Below are positions 15,170 through 23,127 of a stretch of DNA of 45,586 bases, piece by piece. Origin of the DNA: Streptomyces acidicola (GTDB taxonomy: Bacteria; Actinomycetota; Actinomycetes; Streptomycetales; Streptomycetaceae); contig NZ_VMNX01000051.1 of NCBI RefSeq assembly GCF_009377235.1, positions 1 through 45,586 on the forward strand, written 5' to 3'. Positions within the stretch are counted from its first letter, which is position 1. Each line of letters begins with the position of its first letter. Position numbers and translations under genes: made by a program. The notes below the pieces were generated by a model. That model was not told where the DNA came from. It was given only the letters and a program-made list of their open reading frames with translations, and ran no database searches.

Positions 15170-16159
15170 GTGCTCATTGACACCTACGGCCGAGTGGCCA
15201 CCGACCTACGGGTCTCGCTGACCGACCGGTGCAACCTGCGCTGTACGTACTGCATGCCCGAGGAGGGCCTGCAGTGGCTGGCCAAGCCCGACCTGCTCAC
15301 CGATGACGAGATCGTCCGCCTCATAGACATCGCGGTCCGGATGCTGGGCATCACCGAGGTCCGCTTCACCGGCGGCGAACCCCTGCTCCGCCCCGGCCTG
15401 GCCGGCATCGTGGAGCGCGTCGCCGCCCTGGAGCAGCGCCCCCAGATGTCCCTCACCACCAACGGCATCGGCCTCAAGCGCACGGCACCGGCCCTGAGGG
15501 CGGCGGGCCTGGACCGGGTGAACGTCTCGCTGGACACCCTCCGCCCCGACGTCTTCAAGACCCTCACCCGCCGGAACCGCCACAAGGACGTCCTCGACGG
15601 CCTCCACGCCGCCCGCGAGGCCGGCCTGACCCCGGTCAAGGTCAACTCGGTCCTGATGCCGGACCTGAACGAGGACGAGGCCCCGGACCTGCTGGCCTGG
15701 GCCGTGGAGCACGACTACGAACTGCGGTTCATCGAGCAGATGCCCCTGGACGCCCAGCACGGCTGGAAGCGCGAGGGCATGGTCACCGCCGGCGACATCC
15801 TGGCCTCCCTGCGCACCCGCTTCGAGCTGACACCCGAGGGCGCCGACGAACGGGGCTCCGCCCCCGCCGAGCGCTGGATCGTGGACGGCGGCCCCCACCG
15901 CGTCGGCGTGATCGCCTCGGTCACCCGTCCGTTCTGCGCGGCCTGCGACCGTACACGGCTCACGGCCGACGGCCAGATACGCACCTGCCTGTTCGCCCGC
16001 GAGGAGACCGACCTGCGCGCCGCGCTCCGCTCCGGTGCCCCCGACGAGGAGATCGCCCGCATCTGGCGGCTTGCGATGTGGGGCAAGAAGGCGGGTGCGG
16101 GCCTGGACGACCCGTCGTTCGTCCAGCCGGACCGGCCGATGTCGGCGATCGGGGGCTGA
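15170..16159 (+). CDS. moaA: GTP 3',8-cyclase MoaA (molybdenum cofactor biosynthesis)
   Basis: 329 aa, the usual MoaA length, from a GTG at 15170 with GGGAGGGGG upstream. Radical-SAM cluster C21, C25, C28 in CNLRCTYC; second [4Fe-4S] cluster C256, C259, C273 (CAAC then 13 residues then C); the essential C-terminal Gly-Gly is present (SAIGG). FTGGEPLLR and the TTNG segment are canonical. It converts GTP to 3',8-cyclo-dihydro-GTP, the first step to molybdopterin. No other moa gene is adjacent. The 230-bp upstream gap contains GC-rich repeats (GATCTACGG twice, GGGGCC/GGCCCC arms) but nothing I can call a molybdenum cofactor riboswitch. Confidence 0.97.
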   Translation: MLIDTYGRVATDLRVSLTDRCNLRCTYCMPEEGLQWLAKPDLLTDDEIVRLIDIAVRMLGITEVRFTGGEPLLRPGLAGIVERVAALEQRPQMSLTTNGIGLKRTAPALRAAGLDRVNVSLDTLRPDVFKTLTRRNRHKDVLDGLHAAREAGLTPVKVNSVLMPDLNEDEAPDLLAWAVEHDYELRFIEQMPLDAQHGWKREGMVTAGDILASLRTRFELTPEGADERGSAPAERWIVDGGPHRVGVIASVTRPFCAACDRTRLTADGQIRTCLFAREETDLRAALRSGAPDEEIARIWRLAMWGKKAGAGLDDPSFVQPDRPMSAIGG

Positions 16160-16165
16160 CGAGCC

Positions 16166-16239
16166 CTCGCCGGTCCAACCCTCGCCGATCCAGCCTCGTC
16201 GCCCTAGCTCTCGTCGCCCTGGCTCTCGCTGCCCTCGGG
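16166..16239. repeat. Degenerate 15-bp tandem repeats over the end of a small gene
   Basis: Five head-to-tail units of 14-15 bp beginning CTCG[C/T]CG or CTCGCTG, at 16166, 16181, 16195, 16210 and 16225 (for example CTCGTCGCCCTAGCT then CTCGTCGCCCTGGCT). The stop codon of the minus-strand gene lies inside the array, so the last residues of that protein are repeat-encoded. Confidence 0.75.
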
Positions 16240-16464
16240 GGCCTGCCACTCCGTCAGCTTCACGACATCCTTCAAGAACCCCCGCACTCCGAGGAACTGC
16301 GAAAGATGCTCACGGTGTTCCTCGCACGCGAGCCATGTCTTGCGGCGCTCCGGGGTGTGCAGCTTCGGGTTGTTCCACGCGAGCACCCACACCGCGTCGG
16401 CTCGGCAGCCCTTGGCGGAGCAGATGGGTGAGGACGGTTCAGAACCGGGGACGTTCAGCATCAC
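16204..16464 (-). CDS. Small Cys/His-containing conserved protein
   Basis: 86 aa from a GTG at 16464 (ATG at 16461 is the alternative). No Shine-Dalgarno is visible, but TAGGGT ends 6 nt before the GTG on the minus strand, which suits a leaderless transcript. The core reads CSAKGC, AVWVLAWNNPKLHTPERRKTWLAC, then HREHLSQFLGVRGFLKDVVKL: two Cys, a third Cys and His residues that could form one zinc site. I recall such Streptomyces proteins misannotated as acetone carboxylase; the sequence gives no support for that. The C-terminal EGSESQGDES tail is encoded by 15-bp repeats. Function unknown. Convergent with moaA. Confidence 0.78.
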   Translation of the reverse strand: MMLNVPGSEPSSPICSAKGCRADAVWVLAWNNPKLHTPERRKTWLACEEHREHLSQFLGVRGFLKDVVKLTEWQAPEGSESQGDES

Positions 16465-16695
16465 ACCCCGACCCTAACGTGCCCCGCACCACGGAAAAGT
16501 GCCGGGAAAAGGCGACGCCGAGCAGCCACGGGGGGAGCTGCCCGGCGTCGGTCTGTCGCTCCGACGGGGGATGCGGAGCGCGTACGAAGTATGTCACGGG
16601 GAACCCGTCGCCCGGCACCGGAACAACACGATTGTTCTGAGCTTTTCGTGGGCCGGGCGGCCGAACGGATTCCGCTTTCCTGCCGTTTCCGGAGG

Positions 16696-17112
16696 TCAGG
16701 ACGGCTTTCTGGGGCTCGCCGCCGAGGCGGCCGCGGGGTCGGCGGCGTCCTCCCGGACCGATTCCGCGAAGCCCGTCCCACTGCCGGCCTCGCCCTGGTC
16801 GGGGGCGCCGTCCGACGGGGGCTCGATCATCGGCTTCAGAGGGGCCCGCACGAACGTCGACGGCAGCGAGGGCGTGTTCTCCCGGCCCGCGTTGGCGATC
16901 ACCACCGCGATGTAGGGGAGAACCACACCGAGCACCAGCGCGACGATCGCCACGTGCCGCTCGACGTTCCACAGGACCGCCGCCGCGATCACGGACAGCG
17001 TGCGGATCGACATCGAGATGACATACCGCCGCTGCCTGCCGCGCACGTCGTCGTCGAGCCCCTGCCTGGCCCCGGTGATCCGGAAGACCTGGCCGCCGCT
17101 CCGCTTCCGCAT
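16696..17112 (-). CDS. DUF3099 family membrane protein
   Basis: 138 aa from the ATG at 17112 (MRKRSGGQVFRITGARQGL), the conserved start of this family; a longer reading from 17202 would add an Arg-rich stretch. Two closely spaced hydrophobic segments (about 37-52 and 58-78, SIRTLSVIAAAVLWNV and VAIVALVLGVVLPYIAVVI) are followed by a 60-residue acidic/Ala tail that is probably disordered. DUF3099 proteins are actinobacterial and of unknown function. The 231-bp gap to the small gene on its left (16465-16695) has no gene I can support. Confidence 0.85.
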   Translation of the reverse strand: MRKRSGGQVFRITGARQGLDDDVRGRQRRYVISMSIRTLSVIAAAVLWNVERHVAIVALVLGVVLPYIAVVIANAGRENTPSLPSTFVRAPLKPMIEPPSDGAPDQGEAGSGTGFAESVREDAADPAAASAASPRKPS

Positions 17113-17359
17113 CACGTTCCACCACCCGCCTGCATCGGACGCTCCCCCGGCACGTACCCGGGCCCGGACCCGGTCAGGGACCGCGATCCGAACAACCTCC
17201 ACGTTACGCCGCGTCCGCGCCGCCTACGAGACCGGGGCGCCTGTTGCCGGAGCGCACGGCCTGCGCACTCCCGCGTACGGCTGTGCCCGGCATGCGCCGT
17301 ACTCCGAACCGGCCGAGACTGGGCGTACCGCTCACGTCGAGCCGTAAGAGGAGGCAGCC
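17113..17359. promoter_or_regulatory. Divergent intergenic region DUF3099 / GlsB
   Basis: 247 bp with no supported gene. It must contain the promoters for the leftward DUF3099 gene and the rightward GlsB-family gene. The GlsB ribosome binding site is AAGAGGAGG at 17346-17354. I see no confident -10/-35 pair. Confidence 0.4.
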
Positions 17360-17635
17360 ATGGGCTGGTTGTGGGCGATCATCGTGGGACTCGTCCTGGG
17401 GCTGCTGGCCAAGGCGATCATTCCGGGCAAGCAGCACAGCCCGCTCTGGCTCACGACCATCTTCGGCATGCTCGGCGCCGTCGTCGGCAACGCGGTGGCC
17501 CGAGGCTTCGGAATCGCGGAGACCCCGGGCATCGACTGGGGCCGGCACATCTTCCAGCTCGTGGCGGCGATCGTGATCGTCTTCTTCGGCGACATGGCGT
17601 ACATGTCGGTACGGGGCCGCAAACGGAAGGGGTGA
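17360..17635 (+). CDS. GlsB/YeaQ/YmgE family stress response membrane protein
   Basis: 91 aa. Starts MGWLWAIIVGLVLGLLAKAIIPGKQ, the family hallmark, with three membrane segments (about 3-22, 30-48 and 63-84) and glycine-rich packing (GMLGAVVGNAVARGFG). Previously called transglycosylase-associated protein; in other bacteria related genes respond to envelope or osmotic stress. Strong ribosome binding site (GAGGAGGCAGCC-ATG). Monocistronic, convergent with tyrS. Confidence 0.92.
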   Translation: MGWLWAIIVGLVLGLLAKAIIPGKQHSPLWLTTIFGMLGAVVGNAVARGFGIAETPGIDWGRHIFQLVAAIVIVFFGDMAYMSVRGRKRKG

Positions 17636-17677
17636 GAGGGGCGCCCGACAGGAACTCGGGTCCGTGTCGACGGGAGC

Positions 17678-17705
17678 GCGGGGCCGTGTCGATGTCCGGC
17701 CCCGC
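17678..17705. terminator. Bidirectional terminator between GlsB gene and tyrS
   Basis: A perfect 9-bp inverted repeat GCGGGGCCG / CGGCCCCGC with a 10-nt loop in the 161-bp convergent gap. No long T tract on either side. Confidence 0.65.
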
Positions 17706-17796
17706 CGCGTGGGCGCCACCACCCACTACGGGTGCGCACGGCAAGAGCGCAGAACCAGCGCCGAGCTCCCCGCGGCCCGCCCCTCCCACGGAGCGG

Positions 17797-19065
17797 TCAG
17801 GCTCCGGTGACCTCCACCGCGGCGAGGTTCTTCTTCCCGCGCCGCAGCACCAGCCACCGCCCGTGCAGCAGATCCTCCTTGGCGGGGACGGAGTCCTCCG
17901 CGGTGACCTTCACGTTGTTCACGTACGCCCCGCCCTCCTTCACCGTCCGCCGCGCGGCCGACTTGCTGGGCACGAGCCCGACCTCGGCGAAGAGATCCAC
18001 GACGAGACCGGGCTCTGCGACCTGGATGTGCGGCACCTCGGAGAGGGCCGCGGCCAGGGTCCGGTCGTCGAGGTCGGCCAGCTCACCCTGACCGAAGAGG
18101 GCCTTGGACGCTGCGATCACCGCGGCCGTCTGGTCCGCGCCGTGCACCAGCGTTGTCAGCTCCTCGGCCAGCGCACGCTGCGCGGCCCGGGCCTGCGGAC
18201 GCTCCTCGGTCTGCCGCTCCAGTTCCTCGAGCTCCGCACGGGACCTGAAGGACAGGATGCGCATGTACGTGGAGATGTCCCGGTCGTCCACGTTCAGCCA
18301 GAACTGGTAGAACGCGTACGGCGTCGTCATCTCCGGGTCGAGCCAGATGGCGCCGCCCTCGGTCTTGCCGAACTTGGTCCCGTCCGCCTTGGTCATCAGC
18401 GGGGTCGCCAGTGCGTGCACCTGGGCGTGCGGCTCCAGCCTGTGGATCAGGTCGAGCCCGGCCGTGAGGTTGCCCCACTGGTCGCTGCCGCCCTGCTGGA
18501 GCGTGCAGCCGTACCGTCGGTACAGCTCCAGGAAGTCCATGCCCTGGAGCAACTGGTAGCTGAACTCCGTGTAGCTGATGCCCTCTTCGGACTCCAGGCG
18601 CCGGGCGACCGAGTCCTTGGTCAGCATCTTGTTGACGCGGAAGTGCTTGCCGATGTCCCGGAGGAACTCGATGGCCGACATTCCGGCCGTCCAGTCCAGG
18701 TTGTTCACCATCACCGCGGCGTTCTCGCCCTCGAAGGACAGGAACGGCTCGATCTGCCCGCGCAGCCGGGTCACCCAGTTCGCGACCGTCTCCGGGTCGT
18801 TGAGCGTGCGCTCCGCCGTGGGGCGCGGGTCGCCGATCTGGCCGGTCGCCCCGCCCACCAGGGCGAGCGGACGCAGGCCCGCCTGCTGGAGCCGGCGCAT
18901 GGTGAGGACCTGCACCAGGTGACCCACGTGCAGGCTGGCCGCCGTCGGGTCGAAGCCGCAATAGAACGTGACGGGACCGTCCGCGAGCGCCTTGCGCAAA
19001 GCGTCCTCGTCGGTGGACAGAGCGAACAGGCCCCGCCACTTCAGCTCGTCGACGATGTCCGTCAC
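17797..19065 (-). CDS. tyrS: Tyrosyl-tRNA synthetase
   Basis: 422 aa, the usual bacterial TyrRS length, from a GTG at 19065 with AAGGAGA upstream. Class I motifs: HVGH at 46-49 (HIGH) and KFGKT at 231-235 (KMSKS). Tyr-binding residues are in YCGFDPTAASLH and QQGGSDQWGN, and a C-terminal S4-like RNA-binding domain (SKSAARRTVKEGGAYVNNVKV) closes the protein. It charges tRNA-Tyr. Only 55 bp separate it from the upstream tldE stop on the same strand. A TATAAC hexamer in that gap is a possible -10, so it may have its own promoter as well as readthrough. Confidence 0.98.
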   Translation of the reverse strand: MTDIVDELKWRGLFALSTDEDALRKALADGPVTFYCGFDPTAASLHVGHLVQVLTMRRLQQAGLRPLALVGGATGQIGDPRPTAERTLNDPETVANWVTRLRGQIEPFLSFEGENAAVMVNNLDWTAGMSAIEFLRDIGKHFRVNKMLTKDSVARRLESEEGISYTEFSYQLLQGMDFLELYRRYGCTLQQGGSDQWGNLTAGLDLIHRLEPHAQVHALATPLMTKADGTKFGKTEGGAIWLDPEMTTPYAFYQFWLNVDDRDISTYMRILSFRSRAELEELERQTEERPQARAAQRALAEELTTLVHGADQTAAVIAASKALFGQGELADLDDRTLAAALSEVPHIQVAEPGLVVDLFAEVGLVPSKSAARRTVKEGGAYVNNVKVTAEDSVPAKEDLLHGRWLVLRRGKKNLAAVEVTGA

Positions 19066-19120
19066 GGTTCTCGTGTCTCCTTGGTGATCAGCGGGCAGTC
19101 GAGTGACTACCGCTACGAGG

Positions 19121-20530
19121 TTATACGCCCTGACTGACAGAGCTCATATTGAAGTCCGGCACCCGCAGCGCGGGCATCGCGGCCCTGGTGAACCAGTCGC
19201 TCCACTCCCTGGGCAGCGTCTTTTCCGTGCGCCCGGCCTGAGTGGCCCGGCCCAGCAGGTTGACCGGCGACTCGTTGAACCGGAAGTTGTTCACCTCGCC
19301 GGTGACCTCGCCGTTCTCCACGAGGTACACGCCGTCCCGGGTCAGCCCGGTCAGCAGCAGCGTCGCCGGGTCGACCTCGCGGATGTACCAGAGGCAGGTC
19401 AGCAGCAGCCCGCGCGCGGTGTTCGCGACCATCTCCTCCAGGGAGAGGTCCTCGCCCCCGTCCAGGATCAGATTCCCGATCGACGGCGTCACCGGCAGCC
19501 TGGTCAGACCCGCGCTGTGCCGGGTGGTCGTCAGGTGCCGCAGCTCGCCCCCGCCGACCCACTCGGTCGCCGTCAGCGGCAGTCCGTTGTCGAACACCGA
19601 CGCGTCGTCACCGGAGGAGTGCGCGAGCACGAAGGGGGAGGACTCCAGCCCCGGCTCGTTCGGGTCGCTGCGCAGCGTCAGTGGCAGTTCGGTCAGCTTC
19701 TCACCGATCCGTGTGCCCCCGCCGGGCTTGCTGAAGACCGTGCGGCCCTCGGCGGCGTCCCGGCCCGACGCCGACCACAACTGGTAGATCAGCAGGTCCG
19801 CCACGGCCGTGGGCGGCAGCAGCGTCTCGTACCGTCCGGCGGGCAGCTCGACCCGCCGGGCGGCCCAGCCGAGCCGTACGGCCAGCTCCGCGTCCAGCGC
19901 CGCCGGGTCGACGTCCTTGAAGTCGCGCGTCGACCTGCCGGCCCACGCCGAGCGCGTACGGTCCGGGGACTTGGCGTTCAGCTCCAGGGTGCCGTTCGGC
20001 TGGTCGTGCCTCAGGCGCAGCCCCGTCGACGTACCCAGGTAGCTGGAGACGAGCTCATGGTTGGCGAACCCGTACAGCTCGCGACCGCCCTCCCGCGCGC
20101 GGGCGAACGACTCCCCGAGCGCCGGCGCGAAGTCCGCGAACACGGCGGACGAGGTCTCGGCGGGCGCGTCCGTGAAGTCGGGCGACGCCGGGATGCCGGA
20201 CACGAGTGGCTGGGCGTCCTCGGCAGGACCCGCCCCGCGCGCGGCGGCCTCGGCGGCGCGGACGAGCGGCTCCAGCTCGTCGGCGGTGACGGCGGACCGC
20301 GACACGACGCCGGAAGCCGTGCCCTCCTTGCCGTCGACGGTCGCGATGACCGTCAGTGTGCGCCCGCGCGTGACCCCGTTCGTGGTCAGCGCGTTGCCCG
20401 CCCACCGCAGGTTGGCCGTCGAGTGCTCGTCGGCGATCACCACACAGCCGTCGGCCCGGGACAGCTCCAGGGCGCGCTCGACGACCTCGTGCGGCTTGTT
20501 CGTACGGTTCGTCGACGCGGCAGCGCTCAT
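19121..20530 (-). CDS. tldE: TldE/PmbA family protein
   Basis: 469 aa, ATG at 20530 with AGGAGG upstream. TldE (PmbA) is the non-catalytic partner of the TldD metalloprotease; the heterodimer processes peptides such as microcin B17 precursor and degrades antitoxin CcdA in E. coli. Visible family features: YGFANHELVSSYLGTSTGLRLRH, ELPAGRYETLLPPTAVADLL, and the C-terminal TGLTRDGVYLVENGEVTGEVNNFRFNESP block. There is no HExxxH, as expected for the E subunit. The gene is 82 bp downstream of the tldD stop, with a duplicated junction (see repeat at 20527-20642) that recreates its ribosome binding site. Confidence 0.94.
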   Translation of the reverse strand: MSAAASTNRTNKPHEVVERALELSRADGCVVIADEHSTANLRWAGNALTTNGVTRGRTLTVIATVDGKEGTASGVVSRSAVTADELEPLVRAAEAAARGAGPAEDAQPLVSGIPASPDFTDAPAETSSAVFADFAPALGESFARAREGGRELYGFANHELVSSYLGTSTGLRLRHDQPNGTLELNAKSPDRTRSAWAGRSTRDFKDVDPAALDAELAVRLGWAARRVELPAGRYETLLPPTAVADLLIYQLWSASGRDAAEGRTVFSKPGGGTRIGEKLTELPLTLRSDPNEPGLESSPFVLAHSSGDDASVFDNGLPLTATEWVGGGELRHLTTTRHSAGLTRLPVTPSIGNLILDGGEDLSLEEMVANTARGLLLTCLWYIREVDPATLLLTGLTRDGVYLVENGEVTGEVNNFRFNESPVNLLGRATQAGRTEKTLPREWSDWFTRAAMPALRVPDFNMSSVSQGV

Positions 20531-20642
20531 CGACCGGCCTCCTGGGTCGTGTTGAGACTGGGTTTTCCCGGGGGGTAACCCCCGGACCCCCAGCCGATCG
20601 TGGACTGGACCTTCATCGACCGGCCTCCTGCGTGGTGTTGAG
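20527..20642. repeat. 30-bp direct duplication flanking a short insert at the tldD-tldE junction
   Basis: Positions 20527-20556 and 20613-20642 match at 28 of 30 bases, with a period of 86 bp. One copy holds the last codons and stop of tldD (QEAGR stop); the other holds the tldE ribosome binding site and ATG. Between them lies a 56-bp insert containing an 18-bp hairpin at 20568-20585 (CCGGGGG-GTAA-CCCCCGG). An ancestral ATGA overlap between the genes appears to have been split by this event. Confidence 0.88.
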
Positions 20643-22136
20643 GATGTTGACGCCCTTGAACAGAGCCGACGGGCAGCCGTGCGAGACGGCTGCGACCTGG
20701 CCGGGCTGGGCCTTGCCGCAGTTGAACGCACCGCCGAGGACATACGTCCGGGGTCCGCCGACGGCGGCCAGGGATCCCCAGAAGTCAGTGGTCGTCGCCT
20801 GGTACGCGACATCCCGCAGCTGACCCGTGATCCGCCCGTTCTCGATCTTGAAGAACCGCTGCCCGGTGAACTGGAAGTTGTACCGCTGCATGTCGATGGA
20901 CCACGACCGGTCACCGACGACGTAGATCCCGCGGTCGACGCTCCCGATCAGGTCCTCGGTCGACATCCCGGCCGGGTCCGGCTGGAGCGACACGTTCGCC
21001 ATGCGCTGCACGGGCACATGGCCGGGGGAGTCGGCGTACGCGCAGCCGTTGGACCTCTCGAAGCCGGTGAGCCGGGCGATGCGCCGGTCGAGCTGGTAGC
21101 CGACCAGGGTCCCGTCTTTCACCAGGTCCCACGACTGCCCCTCGACCCCCTCGTCGTCGTACCCGATCGTCGCGAGGCCGTGCTCGGCGGTGCGGTCACC
21201 GGTGACGTTCATGAGCTCGGAGCCGTACTTCAGCTTGCCGAGCTTGTCGGAGGTGGCGAAGGACGTGCCGGCGTACGCGGCCTCGTAGCCGAGCGCGCGG
21301 TCCAGTTCCGTGGCGTGCCCGATGGACTCGTGGATCGTCAGCCACAGGTTGGACGGGTCCACGACCAGGTCGTAGACGCCCGCCTCGACGCTCGGCGCCC
21401 GCATCTTCTCGGCGAGCAGCTCCGGGATCCGGGCCAGTTCCCCGTCCCAGTCCCAGCCGGTGCCCGTCAGGTACTCCCAGCCGCGGCCGACCGGTGGCGC
21501 GAGGGTGCGCATGGAGTCGAACTCACCGCTGGACTCGTCGACGGACACGGCGGTGAGCTGCGGATGCAGACGCACCCGCTGCTGGGTGGTCACGGTCCCG
21601 GCCGTATCCGCATAGAACTTGTTCTCGTGCACGGTGAGCAGCGAGGCGTCCACGTGGTCGACCCCGTCGGCCGCGAGCAGCCGCGCGCTCCATTCGGTCA
21701 TCAGCCCCGACTTCTCCTCGTCGGGCACGGTGAAGGGATCGATCTCGTACGAGGACACCCACGTCTTCTCGGCGTGCACCGGCTCGTCGGCCAGCTCCAC
21801 CCTCTCCTCGGACCCGGCGGCCCGGATCACCTGCGCGGACAGCTTCGCCATGGCCACGGCCTGCGCGGCGACCTTCGCGGCCGCGTCCATGGTCAGGTCC
21901 ACACCGGACGCGAACCCCCACGTCCCGCCGTGCACCACCCGCACCGCGTACCCGAGGTCGGTCGTGTCGGACGACCCGGCCGGCTTGGCGTCCCGCAGCC
22001 GCCAGGCCGCGCTGCGCACCCGCTCGAACCGGAAGTCCGCGTGCTCGGCCCCCAGGGCACGCGCGCGTGCCAGGGCGGCGTCGGCCAAGGCCCGTAGAGG
22101 CAGCGCCGTGAAGGCTTCGTCGATGGAATGAGGCAC
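20613..22136 (-). CDS. tldD: TldD family zinc metalloprotease
   Basis: 507 aa from a GTG at 22136 with GGGAG upstream. The zinc motif HESIGH is at 269-274 (HExxxH, as in TldD rather than HExxH). The Cys-containing C-terminal block (GGAFNCGKAQPGQ, SHGCPSALF) supplies the third zinc ligand in this family. DVAYQATTTDFWGSL and YVLGGAFNCGK are typical of the actinobacterial branch. Works with TldE encoded just downstream. In actinobacteria the substrate is unknown; maturation of modified peptides is one known use of the family. The C-terminal codons are part of the 30-bp duplicated junction. Confidence 0.95.
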   Translation of the reverse strand: MPHSIDEAFTALPLRALADAALARARALGAEHADFRFERVRSAAWRLRDAKPAGSSDTTDLGYAVRVVHGGTWGFASGVDLTMDAAAKVAAQAVAMAKLSAQVIRAAGSEERVELADEPVHAEKTWVSSYEIDPFTVPDEEKSGLMTEWSARLLAADGVDHVDASLLTVHENKFYADTAGTVTTQQRVRLHPQLTAVSVDESSGEFDSMRTLAPPVGRGWEYLTGTGWDWDGELARIPELLAEKMRAPSVEAGVYDLVVDPSNLWLTIHESIGHATELDRALGYEAAYAGTSFATSDKLGKLKYGSELMNVTGDRTAEHGLATIGYDDEGVEGQSWDLVKDGTLVGYQLDRRIARLTGFERSNGCAYADSPGHVPVQRMANVSLQPDPAGMSTEDLIGSVDRGIYVVGDRSWSIDMQRYNFQFTGQRFFKIENGRITGQLRDVAYQATTTDFWGSLAAVGGPRTYVLGGAFNCGKAQPGQVAAVSHGCPSALFKGVNILNTTQEAGR

Positions 22137-22407
22137 CGAGGTCTCCCTGCTGTCGTCGCCTGTCGGGTCCGATCATGTCGCGCGCGCGGGCACCACGCCC
22201 ACATCTTTCCGTTCAGCGGCCGAGTTCCTCACGCCCCGATCCGTCTGGCGGGCGCCTCCTTCTGTAGGGACCCGACAGTGAGTCCCCCGTGCCACTGTCG
22301 GTGCCCGATTCCCTGCGCGGCAGGGCGGACCGATAGGTTTTTGGAGAAGCCGCCTGTCCGCCAGCTGGTCGGGCGGGCGTTCGGACCGCTATTGAAAGGG
22401 TGATCCG
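22137..22407. promoter_or_regulatory. Divergent intergenic region tldD / fabG
   Basis: 271 bp without a supported gene, holding the promoters of the leftward tldD-tldE pair and the rightward fabG-fabI operon. GAAAGGGTG lies upstream of the fabG TTG codon as ribosome binding site. A GATAGGTTTTTGG segment near 22332 is locally AT-rich, but I cannot assign a promoter with confidence. Confidence 0.4.
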
Positions 22408-23124
22408 TTGAGCCGCTCGGTTCTCGTCACCGGAGGCAACCGGGGCATCGGCCTCGCCATCGCCCGCGCTTTCGCCGATGCCGGCGACAAGGTCGCGATC
22501 ACATACCGTTCCGGTGACCCGGAGGCTCTTCAGAAGGAAGGCTTCCTCGCCGTCAAGTGCGACATCACGGACACCGAGCAGGTGGAGCAGGCCTACAAGG
22601 AGATCGAGGCCGAGCACGGCCCCGTCGAGGTCCTCGTCGCCAACGCCGGCGTCACCAAGGACCAGCTGCTTATGCGCATGTCCGAGGAGGACTTCACCTC
22701 GGTCATCGACACCAACCTCACCGGCGCCTTCCGTGTCGTCAAGCGCGCCAACCGCGGCATGCTGCGCGCCAAGAAGGGCCGCGTCGTCCTCATCTCCTCG
22801 GTCATCGGTCTGTCCGGTGGCGCGGGGCAGGCCAACTACGGCGCCTCCAAGGCCGCCCTGGTCGGCTTCGCGCGCTCCCTGGCCCGTGAGCTCGGCTCGC
22901 GCAACATCACCTTCAACGTCGTCGCGCCCGGCTTCGTCGACACCGACATGACCAAGGTCCTCACCGACGAGCAGCGCGCGAACATCGTGTCGCAGGTGCC
23001 GCTCGGCCGGTACGCGCAGCCCGAGGAGGTCGCCGCGACGGTGCGGTTCCTCGCCTCGGACGGCGCCTCGTACATCACTGGAGCCGTCATCCCCGTAGAC
23101 GGCGGACTGGGAATGGGTCACTGA
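22408..23124 (+). CDS. fabG: 3-oxoacyl-ACP reductase FabG
   Basis: 238 aa, TTG start at 22408 (TTG AGC CGC TCG) preceded by GAAAGGGTG; no ATG or GTG fits nearby. SDR motifs: TGGNRGIG (8-15), NAG (79-81), active-site N103, S131, Y144 and K148 (YGASK), C-terminal YITGAVIPVDGGLGMGH. It reduces 3-oxoacyl-ACP in type II fatty acid synthesis. Position 3 bp upstream of fabI mirrors the mabA-inhA operon of mycobacteria. The rare TTG start may limit translation relative to fabI. Confidence 0.96.
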   Translation: MSRSVLVTGGNRGIGLAIARAFADAGDKVAITYRSGDPEALQKEGFLAVKCDITDTEQVEQAYKEIEAEHGPVEVLVANAGVTKDQLLMRMSEEDFTSVIDTNLTGAFRVVKRANRGMLRAKKGRVVLISSVIGLSGGAGQANYGASKAALVGFARSLARELGSRNITFNVVAPGFVDTDMTKVLTDEQRANIVSQVPLGRYAQPEEVAATVRFLASDGASYITGAVIPVDGGLGMGH

Positions 23125-23127
23125 ACC

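Noticed and set aside
16204..16464. Acetone carboxylase annotation for the small Cys/His protein
   Set aside because: 86 residues with no resemblance to carboxylase subunits; the name appears to be a propagated misannotation.
19066..19120. T-box leader before tyrS
   Set aside because: Only 55 bp of non-coding sequence, with no specifier hairpin or antiterminator motif.
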